Source: Ancylobacter sp. Lp-2 (lineage in GTDB: Bacteria; Pseudomonadota; Alphaproteobacteria; Rhizobiales; Xanthobacteraceae). From it: a stretch of DNA of 64,000 nucleotides. Shown piece after piece: positions 36,373-46,669 of this stretch. Positions within the stretch are counted from its first letter, which is position 1; each line of letters starts with the position of its first letter. The position numbers and the translations under genes are program-made. The notes beneath the pieces are model-generated. The model was given only the letters and a program-made list of their open reading frames with translations, ran no database searches and was not told the origin of the DNA. The DNA is taken from the NCBI RefSeq assembly GCF_020523795.1, contig NZ_JAJALI010000004.1:1-64000 (forward strand). Direction: 5' to 3'.

Positions 36373-38840
36373 AGGTCGGCCGCGTACCAGCCGGCTACAT
36401 TGGCAAGGTCGCCCCGGTGTCCAGCGGACATCGCAGGCGCTTCGCCGGTTGGCTGTTCTCGACGTTTTTGTGCAGTGCGCTGGGCGTTCTCGCTCCGGTG
36501 AGCGGAGCTATGGCCCAGGACGCGGCCACGCCCAGCTCGGCGGCGGCGGGCGAACTGCTGACCCAGCGCAAGACCGATCCCAATGCCAAGATGCTCGTGA
36601 CGGCGGATGAGCTGGTCTACGACTACAACCGCAACGAAGTCATCGCCGACGGCAACGTGCAGATCTATTACGACGGCGCCGTCCTCGAGGCGAAGCGCGT
36701 CGTCTATGATCGCGCCAACAACCGCCTGAAAGCGGATGGCGGCGTTCGGCTGAAGGACAAGGACGGCAAGGTCATCGCCGCCGAGAGCCTCAACCTGTCG
36801 GAAAACTTCGCCGACGGCTTCGTCAACTCGCTGCGCATCGACACGCCGGACAACCTGCATTTCGCTGCTGCCCGGGCTGACCGCGAGGGCGGCGACACCA
36901 CGGTGCTGACCAGCGGCGCCTACACGCCCTGCGAACCGTGCAAGACCGACACCACCAAGCCGCCGCTGTGGCAGATCAAGGCGGCGCGCATCATTCACAA
37001 GGAGAAGGAGCAGACCATCTATTTCCAGAACGCCAGCCTGGAATTCCTTGGCGTTCCGATAGCATGGGTGCCCTATCTCGAGGCGCCGGACCCGACCGTC
37101 AAACGCAAGTCGGGCTTCCTGATGCCGCAGTTCATCAACACGTCCGAAATCGGCTTCGGCGGTACGGTTCCTTATTTCTGGAACATCGCGCCGAACATGG
37201 ACATCACCTTCTCGCCGCTCATCGTGTCCAAGCAGGGCGTGGTGGTGGACGCCGAGTTCCGCCATCGGCTGGAAACCGGCAGCTACAGCGTGCGCGGCGC
37301 CTGGATCAACCAGCAGGACAAGGACGAGTTCCTCGACACGCCGGGCTACCGCGACAATCGCGGCTTCGTCGAGACCCATGGCCGGTTCAACATCAACCAG
37401 AACTGGTACTGGGGCTGGGATGGCTGGCTGACCTCGGACAAGACGTTCCTCGAGGACTACAAGTTCATCAAGGACAGCGTGAAGGAAGTCACCTCGCAGG
37501 TCTATTTGGTCGGTCAGGGCGACCGCTCCTATTTCGATCTGCGTGGCATGTATTTCCAGGGCCTGACGGAATACGACATTCAGGATCAGCAGCCGGTCGT
37601 CGGCGTGCTAGACTACAGCAAGACGCTCGGCCAGTCGGTATTCGGCGGCGAGTTCAGCTACGACTTCAACTTCACTACCCTCACCCGGCAGCAAGCCGAT
37701 CTGCGCGCTACCTCCGCCGCCTTCGCCATGCCCGACACCTATGAGGGCGCGGCCAATGCGTGCGACCTGACCGCGGTTGGCGCCGATCCGGCGCAGCAGC
37801 GCCAGGATTGCCTGATGCGCGGCATGGCGGGCACCTATACGCGCCTGTCCGGCGTCGCCAACTGGCGCCGTACCATCATCGACGACGCCGGCCAGATGTG
37901 GACGCCGTTCCTCAACGCGCAGGTGGATGTCGCCTCCGTGCAGGCCGAGGAACAGGACTATCCCTGGCTGTCGAGCAGCGACCAGTCGCTTGCCCGCGCC
38001 ATGCCCGCCGTCGGCCTCGAATACCGCTATCCCCTCATGTCCACCGAGAAGTGGGGCACGCAGACCCTCGAGCCAATCGCGCAGGTCATCATCCGGCCGA
38101 ACGAGACCGATATCGGCCAGTTCCCGAATGAAGATGCGCAGAGCATGATCTTCGACGACACCAACCTGTTCGAGATCAACAAGTTTTCCGGCTATGACCG
38201 GGTCGAGGGTGGCTCGCGCGTCAATTACGGCCTGCAGTACAACGCCTTCCTCAACAATGGCGGGCAGATCAACGCATTGATCGGCCAGTCCTACCAGTTC
38301 GCGGGCCAGAACTCCTACGCCATCGGGGACATGGCCAATACCGGCCTCGAATCCGGCCTGGACGAAGACCTGTCCGACTATGTCGCGCGCCTCTACTACG
38401 CGCCGATGCAGAACTTCGCGCTGATCAACCGCTTCCGTTTCGACGAAGACGACTGGTCCGTGGAACGCTACGAGGTCGAAGGCCGCGCCACCATCAACAA
38501 GCTGACGCTCGGCGCCATCTACGGCCTCTACGCTCCCCAGCCGCTGCTCGGCTATTACGAGCAGCGCGAGGGCGTGCTGGGCACCGGTAGCTACAAGATC
38601 AACCAGAACTGGAGCCTGCAGGCAGCCGCCCGCTACAACTTCCAGGTCGACGAGATCGACTACACGCTGTTCGGCGTGAGCTACATGGACGAGTGCTTCG
38701 GCATCACGCTGAGCTACAAGTCCGACTATACCGAAAGCGGCAATCGCGAGCGGGTGGATACCGTGCTGCTGACTCTCACCCTGCGCACGCTCGGAACGGT
38801 CGGCGTCTCCACCGGCCTCGGCAGTTCCTCGTCCGAGTGA
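36369..38840 (+). CDS. lptD: LPS-assembly protein LptD
   Basis: An 823-residue outer-membrane translocon subunit. After a cleavable signal sequence ending near SGAMAQD comes the LptA-like jellyroll (about residues 50-180; ADELVYDYNRNEVIADGNV). A 26-strand barrel with recurring aromatic strands fills the rest. Cysteines are in CEPCK, NACDLTA, QDCLM and the late MDECFGIT, which would form the interdomain disulfides needed for function. With LptE it inserts LPS in the outer leaflet. The ATG overlaps the lptG stop. Downstream surA serves folding of this same protein class. Confidence 0.95.
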   Translation: MKVGRVPAGYIGKVAPVSSGHRRRFAGWLFSTFLCSALGVLAPVSGAMAQDAATPSSAAAGELLTQRKTDPNAKMLVTADELVYDYNRNEVIADGNVQIYYDGAVLEAKRVVYDRANNRLKADGGVRLKDKDGKVIAAESLNLSENFADGFVNSLRIDTPDNLHFAAARADREGGDTTVLTSGAYTPCEPCKTDTTKPPLWQIKAARIIHKEKEQTIYFQNASLEFLGVPIAWVPYLEAPDPTVKRKSGFLMPQFINTSEIGFGGTVPYFWNIAPNMDITFSPLIVSKQGVVVDAEFRHRLETGSYSVRGAWINQQDKDEFLDTPGYRDNRGFVETHGRFNINQNWYWGWDGWLTSDKTFLEDYKFIKDSVKEVTSQVYLVGQGDRSYFDLRGMYFQGLTEYDIQDQQPVVGVLDYSKTLGQSVFGGEFSYDFNFTTLTRQQADLRATSAAFAMPDTYEGAANACDLTAVGADPAQQRQDCLMRGMAGTYTRLSGVANWRRTIIDDAGQMWTPFLNAQVDVASVQAEEQDYPWLSSSDQSLARAMPAVGLEYRYPLMSTEKWGTQTLEPIAQVIIRPNETDIGQFPNEDAQSMIFDDTNLFEINKFSGYDRVEGGSRVNYGLQYNAFLNNGGQINALIGQSYQFAGQNSYAIGDMANTGLESGLDEDLSDYVARLYYAPMQNFALINRFRFDEDDWSVERYEVEGRATINKLTLGAIYGLYAPQPLLGYYEQREGVLGTGSYKINQNWSLQAAARYNFQVDEIDYTLFGVSYMDECFGITLSYKSDYTESGNRERVDTVLLTLTLRTLGTVGVSTGLGSSSSE

Positions 38841-38931
38841 CGGCACCCACGTCGCATTGACGCCACAACCGGCGGCCAGAACAGCCAGGATCGCGGCGAC
38901 GTCCGCCGGCAAGAGGGAGAAGGAAAGCGGC

Positions 38932-39921
38932 ATGCTTACGACGGGTCATCGCAAGGGGATGGTGCGCGTCCATCCGAACCCGGCGTCCTTCTCGCTGAAG
39001 AGCCTCTGCCGCGCCGCCCTGCTGTGCGCCGGCCTTGCCCTGCCGGCGCTTCTGGCCCCTGCCCCTGCCCAGGCGCAGCAGATCCTCGTCATGGTGCAGG
39101 GCGACCCGATCACCAGCTTCGACGTCAGCCAGCGCATCAAGCTCGCCCAACTCACCGAGCGACGGTCGCTGAACAACAAGCAGGCGCTGGAAGAGCTGAT
39201 CGATGAGCGGTTGAAGATCTTCACTGCCAATCGCTACGGCATCACCATCGATGACGCGGAAGTGAACAAGATGTTCGCCAACATGGCGAGCCGTTCCGGC
39301 CGCACCTCCGACCAGCTCACCCAGGCGCTCTCCGGATCGGGCATCGATGCCCGCATCCTCAAGCAGAAGATGCGCGCGGACTATGTGTGGAACAACTATG
39401 TCCGCGGTCGCTTCTCGTCCGCGACCACGGTGCGCGATTCCGACATCTTCGCCGCGCTGGGCGCCAAGGGCGCCGACGTCGCCCAGGCCCAGCGCACCAC
39501 CGAATACACCGTGCGCCAGATCGTTCTTGTCGTGTCGCGCACCGCACCGCCGGCGCTGCGCTCGCAGCGCATGGCCGAGGCGAACGCGCTGCGCCGCTCC
39601 TTCGCCGATTGCGATGCCGGCGTCGCCGCCGCCCGCCAGTTGCGCGAGACCGTCGTGCGCGAGCCGGTGATCCGCACCTCCGCCGACATGGCGCCGGCGC
39701 TGCGCAAGATCATGGACGACACCCCTATCGGCCAGACCACCCAGCCGGAAGTGACGCAGGCGGGCATCGAGATGGTCGCCGTTTGCAACCGCCGCGAAGT
39801 GGTCGGCGAGAGCGCGCAGAAGCGCGAGGTGCGTAACGAACTGCAAAACAAGCAGTTCGACTCGCAGTCGGCCCGGCTGCTGGCTGAAGCCCGCAAGGGC
39901 GCCATGATCCAGTACCGCTGA
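38932..39921 (+). CDS. surA: SurA-like periplasmic chaperone
   Basis: A 329-residue exported protein with a signal sequence ending LAPAPAQAQQ. Next comes a SurA N-terminal chaperone domain (VMVQGDPITSFDVSQRIKLAQL; ALEELIDERLKIFTANRYGI). A divergent parvulin-type domain follows (about residues 185-290; RQIVLVVSRTAP... RTSADMAPAL...). It helps outer-membrane proteins such as LptD and the porin cross the periplasm. It has one parvulin-like domain instead of the two in E. coli SurA, as is usual in this class; isomerase activity is uncertain. It lies 91 bp after lptD and 11 bp before pdxA. Confidence 0.88.
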   Translation: MLTTGHRKGMVRVHPNPASFSLKSLCRAALLCAGLALPALLAPAPAQAQQILVMVQGDPITSFDVSQRIKLAQLTERRSLNNKQALEELIDERLKIFTANRYGITIDDAEVNKMFANMASRSGRTSDQLTQALSGSGIDARILKQKMRADYVWNNYVRGRFSSATTVRDSDIFAALGAKGADVAQAQRTTEYTVRQIVLVVSRTAPPALRSQRMAEANALRRSFADCDAGVAAARQLRETVVREPVIRTSADMAPALRKIMDDTPIGQTTQPEVTQAGIEMVAVCNRREVVGESAQKREVRNELQNKQFDSQSARLLAEARKGAMIQYR

Positions 39922-39932
39922 CACCTACATCC

Positions 39933-40955
39933 ATGGGCGCCCTCCTCTCCCCGCTTGCGCTGTCGCTCGGCGAACCGGCGAGCGTTGGACCAGACATCGT
40001 TCTGGCAGCCTGGCTGCGGCGCGAGGAATTGCGCCTGCCGCCCTTCTTCGTCACCGGTGACCCCGCCTGTCTCGCCGCCCGCGCCGCGTATCTCGGCCTG
40101 AGCCTCGACATCGCCGAGGTGACGCCGGAAGAAGCGGCAGCGGCCTTCGCCACTGCCCTGCCTGTGGTCGCGACCGGCCCGGCCGTCACCGCGCGTCCCG
40201 GCCGCCCGGACGCCTCCAGCGGACCGGCGGCGAAGGCTGCTATCGACGCCGCCGTGGCCTTCGTCCGCCAAGGCCGGGCGCGCGCCATCGTCACCAATCC
40301 GATCGCCAAGTCGGTACTCTATGCCAATGGCTTTCCCTTCCCCGGCCATACCGAATATCTCGCCCATCTGTGCGGCGAGCCGGCCCCCCGACCGGTGATG
40401 ATGATCTGGTCGCCCGAGCTGGCGGTGATTCCCGCCACCATCCACGTGCCCATCGCCGAGGTTCCGCGCCTCCTCACCGTTGAGTTGCTGGTCGAGACCG
40501 GCCGTATCGCCGCCGCCGACCTGATCCGGCGGTTCGGCATCCCGGCGCCGCGCCTCGCCGTCTGCGGACTCAATCCGCATGCCGGCGAAGAGGGAACCAT
40601 CGGGCGCGAGGACGAGGAAATCACGCGCCCGGCGGTCGAGGCTCTGCGGGCGCTGGGCATCGACGCACGCGGCCCGCTGCCAGCCGACACGCTGTTCCAC
40701 GCCGCCGCGCGCCGGACCTATGACGTCGTCATCGGCGCCTATCACGACCAGGTGCTGGCGCCAGTGAAGACGCTGGCCTTCGATACCGGCGTCAACGTCA
40801 CGCTCGGCCTGCCCTTCGTGCGCACCTCGCCCGACCATGGCACCGCCTTCGATATCGCCGGCACCGGCCGCGCCAATCCGTCCAGCCTGGTCGAGGCACT
40901 ACGCCTCGCGGCGCGGCTCGCCAGCGCCGACGAAGCGATGGGAGCCGCGGCATGA
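39933..40955 (+). CDS. pdxA: 4-hydroxythreonine-4-phosphate dehydrogenase
   Basis: A 340-residue PdxA that oxidises 4-phosphohydroxy-L-threonine with NAD+ in pyridoxal-phosphate synthesis. Characteristic stretches are [55 protein letters not shown] and the metal-binding [14 protein letters not shown]. The N-terminal half is as in the family and nothing is missing. The gene lies 11 bp after surA, and its stop overlaps the rsmA start by four bases (ATGA), a strong sign of one transcript. Confidence 0.97.
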   Translation: MGALLSPLALSLGEPASVGPDIVLAAWLRREELRLPPFFVTGDPACLAARAAYLGLSLDIAEVTPEEAAAAFATALPVVATGPAVTARPGRPDASSGPAAKAAIDAAVAFVRQGRARAIVTNPIAKSVLYANGFPFPGHTEYLAHLCGEPAPRPVMMIWSPELAVIPATIHVPIAEVPRLLTVELLVETGRIAAADLIRRFGIPAPRLAVCGLNPHAGEEGTIGREDEEITRPAVEALRALGIDARGPLPADTLFHAAARRTYDVVIGAYHDQVLAPVKTLAFDTGVNVTLGLPFVRTSPDHGTAFDIAGTGRANPSSLVEALRLAARLASADEAMGAAA

Positions 40956-41839
40956 GTGGCATCGACGAACTGCCGCCGCTCCGCGACGTCATCCGCACTC
41001 ATGGCTTGTCTGCGCTAAAGTCGCTCGGCCAGAATTTCCTGCTCGACCTCAACCTCACCTCCCGCGTCGCCCGCACCGCCGGCAAGCTGGAAGAGATGAC
41101 GGTATTCGAGGTGGGTCCGGGTCCCGGTGGCCTCACCCGCGCGCTGCTGGCGCTGGGGGCGAAGCGCGTGGTGGCGGTGGAACGGGACAGCCGCTGCATC
41201 GCGGCCCTGAATGAGGTCGCCGCGCATTATCCGGGCCGGTTGGAGATCATCGAGGGCGACGCGCTCGCCACCGACTTCGCGCCGCTCGCTGCCGGCGGAC
41301 GCGCCTGCATCGTCGCCAACCTGCCCTACAATATCGGCACGCCGCTGCTCATCGGCTGGCTGTCGGCCGAGCCGTGGCCTCCCTTCTACGAGAGCCTGAC
41401 GCTGATGTTCCAGCGGGAGGTCGCCGAGCGCATCGTCGCCACCCCGGGCACCGATCACTATGGCCGGCTGGCGGTGCTGACCGGCTGGCGGGCCGTGGCG
41501 CGCATTGCCTTCGACGTCGCGCCGTCCGCCTTCGTGCCGCCGCCCAAGGTGACGTCCTCGGTCGTCCACATCGTCCCGCGTCCGGCCCCTCTCGCCTGCG
41601 ACCGGCGGACGCTGGAGCGGGTGACGGAAGCCGCCTTCGGCCAGCGGCGCAAGATGCTGCGCCAGAGCCTGAAGAGCCTCGGCGTCGATCCGCTCGCTCT
41701 GCTGGAAGCCGCGGGCATCGAGCCGACCGAACGCGCCGAACAGGTGCCGGTCGAGGGCTTCGTCGCGCTCGCCAACGCGCTCGTCGCGTTGCGGGCCGGA
41801 CAGGCTCCCCGTCAGTCGGTGAGCCCGGCGAGTTCCTGA
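40952..41839 (+). CDS. rsmA: 16S rRNA dimethyladenosine transferase RsmA (KsgA)
   Basis: A 295-residue methyltransferase that dimethylates two adenines in 16S rRNA helix 45. It has [17 protein letters not shown] at the N-terminus, the SAM loop [14 protein letters not shown], the catalytic NLPYNI and the C-terminal [12 protein letters not shown] helix. The last 28 bases overlap the convergent gmk gene, so the two transcripts are antisense at their ends. It ends the lptF-to-rsmA run. Confidence 0.97.
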   Translation: MSGIDELPPLRDVIRTHGLSALKSLGQNFLLDLNLTSRVARTAGKLEEMTVFEVGPGPGGLTRALLALGAKRVVAVERDSRCIAALNEVAAHYPGRLEIIEGDALATDFAPLAAGGRACIVANLPYNIGTPLLIGWLSAEPWPPFYESLTLMFQREVAERIVATPGTDHYGRLAVLTGWRAVARIAFDVAPSAFVPPPKVTSSVVHIVPRPAPLACDRRTLERVTEAAFGQRRKMLRQSLKSLGVDPLALLEAAGIEPTERAEQVPVEGFVALANALVALRAGQAPRQSVSPASS

Positions 41840-42477
41840 TCCAGCCGTTCGATCACCGGCGGCAATCCGAGCTGGCGCTCACGGCGCAGGCGCTCGGCGG
41901 CGAGGATGTTGCGCAGGGCGGTGAAGGTCTTGTCGAGATCCTGGTTCACCAGCACGTAGTCATACTCGGTCCAGTGGGCAATCTCGGTGCGGGCGTTGCG
42001 CAGCCGCTTCTCGATCACGCCGGACGCGTCCTCGGCGCGGCGCTCCAGCCGCTGCTTCAGCTCGGTTGCCGAGGGCGGCAGGATGAACACGCCGACGATA
42101 TCGGCACGCATCTTCTCGTAGAGCTGAAGCGTGCCCTGATAGTCGATGTCGAACAGCACATCGCGTCCGGCGGCCAGCGCCGCCTCCACCGGCTCGCGCG
42201 GCGTGCCGTAGAAATTGCCGTGCACTTCGGCCGATTCCAGCAAATCGTTGGTGTCGCGCAGCCGCTCGAAGCGCTCCCGGCTCACGAAATGATAGTGGAC
42301 GCCCTCCACCTCGCTCGGCCGGCGCTCGCGCGTCGTCACCGACACCGAGAGGTGGATCTCGGGGTGCTTCTCCAACAGCAGCCGCGCCAGCGTCGATTTG
42401 CCGGCGCCGGAGGGCGAGGACAGCACCAGCATCAGCCCACGCCGGGCGATGGAGATTTCGGTTCGGGCCGGGATCAT
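41812..42477 (-). CDS. gmk: Guanylate kinase
   Basis: A 221-residue GMP kinase with P-loop [11 protein letters not shown] (about residues 19-29). The GMP-binding block reads [13 protein letters not shown], then [14 protein letters not shown], and [10 protein letters not shown] is Walker B-like. It makes GDP from GMP and ATP. A GTG at 42486 would overlap the yicC stop by four bases (GTGA), and the ATG at 42477 lies six bases after it; either may be used. Coupling to yicC is common in this group. Confidence 0.96.
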   Translation of the reverse strand: MIPARTEISIARRGLMLVLSSPSGAGKSTLARLLLEKHPEIHLSVSVTTRERRPSEVEGVHYHFVSRERFERLRDTNDLLESAEVHGNFYGTPREPVEAALAAGRDVLFDIDYQGTLQLYEKMRADIVGVFILPPSATELKQRLERRAEDASGVIEKRLRNARTEIAHWTEYDYVLVNQDLDKTFTALRNILAAERLRRERQLGLPPVIERLDQELAGLTD

Positions 42478-42482
42478 GCGCC

Positions 42483-43373
42483 TCACTCGATATTCTGAAC
42501 CTGTTCGCGAAACTGCTCGACGATGCCCTTCAATTCCAGGCCGATCGCCGTCAGTGAGACGTCATTGGCCTTGGAGCACAGGGTATTGGTCTCGCGGTTG
42601 AATTCCTGGGCAAGGAAGTCGAGCCGCCGGCCCACCGGACCGCCCTCCGCCAGCGTGGCGCGGGCGGCCGCCACATGGGCCACCAGCCGGTCGAGTTCCT
42701 CACGCACATCGACCTTGCTGGCAAGCATCAGCGCTTCCTGATGCAGCCGGTCGGGATCGAACGTCTTGCCATTGCCGGCCATCAGCGTCGCGATCTGCTC
42801 GGCGAGCTTGGCGCGGATCGCCTCGGGCTGGCGAGCGGGATTGGCCTCGGCCGCCGCCGTCAGCCGCTCGATGCCATCGAGTCGCTCGTTGAGAACGATG
42901 CCGAGCGCCGCGCCCTCGCTGGCGCGCATGGCGATCAGCGCATCGAGCGCCGCCTCGAAACCGGCGACCACCGCCGCCTCGGTCGCCTTGCGCTCTTCCG
43001 GCGTGTCCTCGGCCTCGGCGATCTCCATCACGCCCTTGAGGCCGAGCAGGCTCTCCAACTGCACCGGCGGCGCGTCCATCTCGCGGGCGATCCGCGAAAC
43101 CGTTGCGGCCACCGCGCGCAGCACATCCTCATTGACCCGCACGCTGACGGCCGAATCGCCGCGCGTCATGGCCAGATTGGCGTTGATGTTGCCGCGCGAC
43201 AGCTGCTTGGCGGCGATGGCCTTCAGCGGCGCCTCGAGGACGTCCCAGCCGGTCGGAAGACGAAGCCGAAGGTCTAGACCCTTGCCATTGACCGATTTGA
43301 GCTCCCACGCCCAATTCCAGGCGCCCGAGAGCCCCTGCGTGCGCGAAAACCCCGTCATGCTGGCCAACGCCAT
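42483..43373 (-). CDS. yicC: YicC/YloC family endoribonuclease
   Basis: A 296-residue protein with the N-terminal YicC domain ([28 protein letters not shown]) and the C-terminal DUF1732 ([21 protein letters not shown]). E. coli YicC cleaves small RNAs such as RyhB, and the family is thought to act in RNA turnover; targets here are unknown. I start at ATG 43373 with GGAG nine bases upstream, ahead of the GTG codons further up. It runs directly into gmk. Confidence 0.93.
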   Translation of the reverse strand: MALASMTGFSRTQGLSGAWNWAWELKSVNGKGLDLRLRLPTGWDVLEAPLKAIAAKQLSRGNINANLAMTRGDSAVSVRVNEDVLRAVAATVSRIAREMDAPPVQLESLLGLKGVMEIAEAEDTPEERKATEAAVVAGFEAALDALIAMRASEGAALGIVLNERLDGIERLTAAAEANPARQPEAIRAKLAEQIATLMAGNGKTFDPDRLHQEALMLASKVDVREELDRLVAHVAAARATLAEGGPVGRRLDFLAQEFNRETNTLCSKANDVSLTAIGLELKGIVEQFREQVQNIE

Positions 43374-43453
43374 GGACACCACTCCCCACCCGAACCCTTC
43401 GGGAGGGCGGGACCATAGCCAGCGATGCCTCGGCCCTCAAGCCATTGCCGCGT

Positions 43454-44641
43454 TCAATCCGCCGGCGGTGCGCCAGTATTGCCGGAAACGCCGGCGGAGG
43501 CCGGCTGCTGGCGCTCGATCTGGCGCCATTTCGCGACGTTCCGGTTGTGTTGGTCAAGCGTCTCCGCGAAGACATGCCCGCCCGTGCCATCGGCGACGAA
43601 GTACAGGTCCTTGGTCTTGGCCGGATTGGCGGTAGCCGCCAGCGAAGCCCGGCCGGGATTGCCGATCGGGCCCGGCGGCAAGCCGGGAATCGCATAGGTG
43701 TTGAACGGCGTCGGGGTCGCGATATCCGCTCGGGTGATCGGTCGCTCCAACCGCCCCTTGCCGCGCACCAGCCCATAGATGATCGTCGGATCGGACTGGA
43801 GCCGCATCTTCTTGTCGAGCCGGTTGATGAACACCGCCGCCACCCGGGAGCGCTCGTCCGGCTCGCCCGTCTCCTTTTCGACGATGGAGGCGAGGATCAC
43901 CAGCTCCTCGGGGCTCTTCAGCGGGACGGCAGGATCGCGTTTCTGCCAGATCTCCTGCAGCACCGCCTGCTGAGAACGCGCCATGCGCCGCAGGATATCC
44001 TCGCGCGAGGTGCCGCGAGTGACCTTGTAGGTCTCGGGCAGCAGGCTGCCTTCGCGCGGCGTCTGGCGCACCGCGCCCGACAGCACCTCGAATTCCGCCA
44101 GCCGTTGGACGATCTGGTCGCTGGTAAGCCCCTCGGGAATGGTCAGGTTGTATTCGATGACCTTGCCGGAGACGAGCGTATCGAGCACGTCGCGCGAGGA
44201 GGCGCTAGCGTCGAAGGCATATTCGCCGGCCTTCAGCTTGCCTGACGAGCGCGTGCCGACCGCGGCGGCGACGAAGACCCATTTGTCGTTGATGATGCCC
44301 TTGGTGGCGAGCAGGTCGGCGATGTCCATCAGCCCGTAGTCGCCGGGAATGATCAGCGTGGTGTCGGCAGTCAGCGGGCCCGGTGCGACATAGCGCGACT
44401 TGCCGATCCAGAACGCGCCGCCTCCGAGCAGGATGGCGACCAGCAACAGGGTGAACACCGCGCTGCCGGCCACCACCAGCGGGTGATTCGCGCGGTCCGA
44501 CGCCTTGCGACCCGGCTTGACCTTCTTCGCGGGGCGCGGAGGCGGAGGCGGAGCAGCGGTGGCGGGCTCGAAGGCCGGGGGCGGAGCCGATGGCTCTCCG
44601 GCGGGGTTGGATCCGGGTGCCGGCGAATTCTCGTCAGTCAT
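43454..44641 (-). CDS. mltG: Endolytic peptidoglycan transglycosylase MltG
   Basis: The 395-residue protein has a proline-rich cytoplasmic N-terminus (residues 1-55), one membrane helix (about 57-80), a LysM-like region and the YceG/MltG catalytic domain. The catalytic Glu is E255 in ILASIVEKETG, followed by FINRLDKKMRLQSDPT and the closing PGLPPGPIGNPG. It cuts nascent glycan strands in the periplasm and so ends their polymerisation. The start at ATG 44641 is preceded by GAGG six bases away. The long N-terminal extension is common in Alphaproteobacteria. Confidence 0.95.
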   Translation of the reverse strand: MTDENSPAPGSNPAGEPSAPPPAFEPATAAPPPPPRPAKKVKPGRKASDRANHPLVVAGSAVFTLLLVAILLGGGAFWIGKSRYVAPGPLTADTTLIIPGDYGLMDIADLLATKGIINDKWVFVAAAVGTRSSGKLKAGEYAFDASASSRDVLDTLVSGKVIEYNLTIPEGLTSDQIVQRLAEFEVLSGAVRQTPREGSLLPETYKVTRGTSREDILRRMARSQQAVLQEIWQKRDPAVPLKSPEELVILASIVEKETGEPDERSRVAAVFINRLDKKMRLQSDPTIIYGLVRGKGRLERPITRADIATPTPFNTYAIPGLPPGPIGNPGRASLAATANPAKTKDLYFVADGTGGHVFAETLDQHNRNVAKWRQIERQQPASAGVSGNTGAPPAD

Positions 44642-44849
44642 CGGGAGCCTCGCAGAAAGCCTGTTCCGGGCGGATCGATCCAACCCGCCGGGCGGACCAT
44701 GCCGCCTATGCCGAATTCGCGGTCCCGCCCGGAAGACCGGACCGCAGCGTCCGCGCCTGGGCGCGACGCAGGAGGCAGACTACCTCCAAATATGGCGAAA
44801 GCGGGAAGCCGGCTCGCGACTTCCCCACAGGCAGATCGGTATCGTCCGT

Positions 44850-46112
44850 TCAATGCGCGTAGCGCTTGAACACCAGCGAGGCATTGGTCCCGCCGAAACC
44901 GAAGGAATTCGACAGGGCATAATCCACCTGTCGCTCGCGCGGCGTATGCGGAACGAGATCGATCGCCGTCTCCATCGACGGGTTATCGAGGTTGATGGTC
45001 GGCGGCACGATCTGGTCGCGAATGGCGAGCAGCGAGAAGATGGCTTCCACCGCGCCGGCCGCGCCGAGAAGATGGCCGATCGACGACTTGGTCGAGGACA
45101 TCGAGATGGTCGCCGCCGCATTGCCGACCAGGCGCTGCACCGCGCCCAGCTCGATCTCGTCCGCCATGGTCGAGGTGCCATGAGCGTTGATGTAGTCGAT
45201 CTCGGAGGCCGAGATGCCGGCCCGCTTCAGCGCCGCGCCCATGCAGCGATAGGCGCCGTCGCCATCCTCCGAGGGAGCGGTGATGTGGAAGGCGTCGCCG
45301 GACATGCCATAGCCGACGATCTCGCCATAGATCTTGGCGCCGCGCGCCAGCGCGTGCTCGAGCGCCTCGACCACGACAACGCCAGCCCCCTCGCCCATGA
45401 CGAAGCCGTCGCGATCCTTGTCATAGGGGCGCGAGGCCTTTTCCGGCGTGTCGTTATAGCTCGTCGACAAGGCGCGGCAGGCGGCGAAGCCGGCAAGGCC
45501 GATGCGGCTGACCGGCGATTCGGTACCGCCGGCCACCATCACGTCGGCATCGCCGAGCGCGACGAGTCGCGCCGCATCGCCGATGGCATGGGCGCCGGTC
45601 GAGCAAGCCGTGACCACCGCGTGATTCGGCCCCTTGAGGCCGTGGGCGATCGAGACATAGCCACCCGCGAGATTGATCAGGCGGCCGGGAATGAAGAAGG
45701 GGGAGACCCGGCGCGGACCGCGCTCCTGCAGCAGCAGGCTGGTCTCGGCGATGCCCTGCAGGCCGCCGATGCCGGAGCCGATCAGCACGCCCGAGACGAT
45801 CTGCTCCTCATAGGTCGAGGGATGCCAGTCGGCATCGTCGAGTGCCTGCTTGGCCGCCGCCATCGCATAGATGATGAAATCGTCGACCTTGCGCTGCTCC
45901 TTCGGCTCCATCCACTCATCCGGATTGAAGCTGCCGGCAGAGCCGTCGCCACGCGGAACCTGGCAGGCGATCCGACAGGGCAGATCGTCTACCTGAAAAT
46001 TGTCGATGACGCGCGCGCCGCTCTTGCCCGCCAGGATGTTCTTCCAGCTGGTATCGACGCCGCAACCAAGCGGCGTCACCATGCCAAGGCCGGTAACGAC
46101 GACACGCCTCAT
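44850..46112 (-). CDS. fabF: 3-oxoacyl-ACP synthase II
   Basis: A 420-residue beta-ketoacyl-ACP synthase II that extends acyl chains with malonyl-ACP. The Cys-His-His triad is seen in VVTACSTGAHAIG, NAHGTSTMADE and SSIGHLLGAAG. The N-terminal RRVVVTGLGMVTPLG is canonical. It sits in the order fabD-fabG-acpP-fabF, the standard fatty-acid cluster, 88 bp after acpP; mltG follows 208 bp later. Confidence 0.97.
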   Translation of the reverse strand: MRRVVVTGLGMVTPLGCGVDTSWKNILAGKSGARVIDNFQVDDLPCRIACQVPRGDGSAGSFNPDEWMEPKEQRKVDDFIIYAMAAAKQALDDADWHPSTYEEQIVSGVLIGSGIGGLQGIAETSLLLQERGPRRVSPFFIPGRLINLAGGYVSIAHGLKGPNHAVVTACSTGAHAIGDAARLVALGDADVMVAGGTESPVSRIGLAGFAACRALSTSYNDTPEKASRPYDKDRDGFVMGEGAGVVVVEALEHALARGAKIYGEIVGYGMSGDAFHITAPSEDGDGAYRCMGAALKRAGISASEIDYINAHGTSTMADEIELGAVQRLVGNAAATISMSSTKSSIGHLLGAAGAVEAIFSLLAIRDQIVPPTINLDNPSMETAIDLVPHTPRERQVDYALSNSFGFGGTNASLVFKRYAH

Positions 46113-46200
46113 TCAATCTCTCCGGAACCAGGAGCACAGCGTGCCGCGACAGCGTTCTCCCCGAGGGAGAACCGGCCATCGCGGCCGCGTTCCACCACCC

Positions 46201-46437
46201 TCAGGCAGCGTTCTTTTCAAGGAACTTGATCGCGTCGCCGACGGTCAGGATCGTCTCGGCGGCGTCGTCGGGGATCTCGCAGTTGAAGGCCTCTTCGAAG
46301 GCCATCACCAGCTCGACAGTGTCGAGGCTGTCCGCGCCGAGATCGTCGATGAAGCTGGCATTCTCAGTCACCTTCTCGGGCTCCACGCCCAGGTGCTCGG
46401 CGACGATTTTCTTCACGCGCTCGGCAATATCGCTCAT
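46201..46437 (-). CDS. acpP: Acyl carrier protein
   Basis: A 78-residue, strongly acidic four-helix protein. The phosphopantetheine serine is in [13 protein letters not shown], with the helix II pattern after it. It carries growing acyl chains for FabD, FabG and FabF encoded on either side. It should be one of the most abundant proteins here. The 232 bp to fabG may carry its own promoter. Confidence 0.98.
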   Translation of the reverse strand: MSDIAERVKKIVAEHLGVEPEKVTENASFIDDLGADSLDTVELVMAFEEAFNCEIPDDAAETILTVGDAIKFLEKNAA

Positions 46438-46669
46438 CGGTTCACCCTCGTCCGTATCAGGAGGTTGCTACGTTGTTTCACTCTCGGCCGTCGCCCGGAA
46501 CTCCGGATGAACGGCCCGCTTATCTGCCCCGATTAGAGGATGTCGCGGACGACTCGCACGCTCCGTGCAGCATCCGCCCCCCTGTGAGCCGAGGCGGTCG
46601 TTAGCACACTTCATCCGGCAAAACCAGCGCCCCCGAGGGCGCCGGAATGGCCGGATTCAGCGGCTTTGA

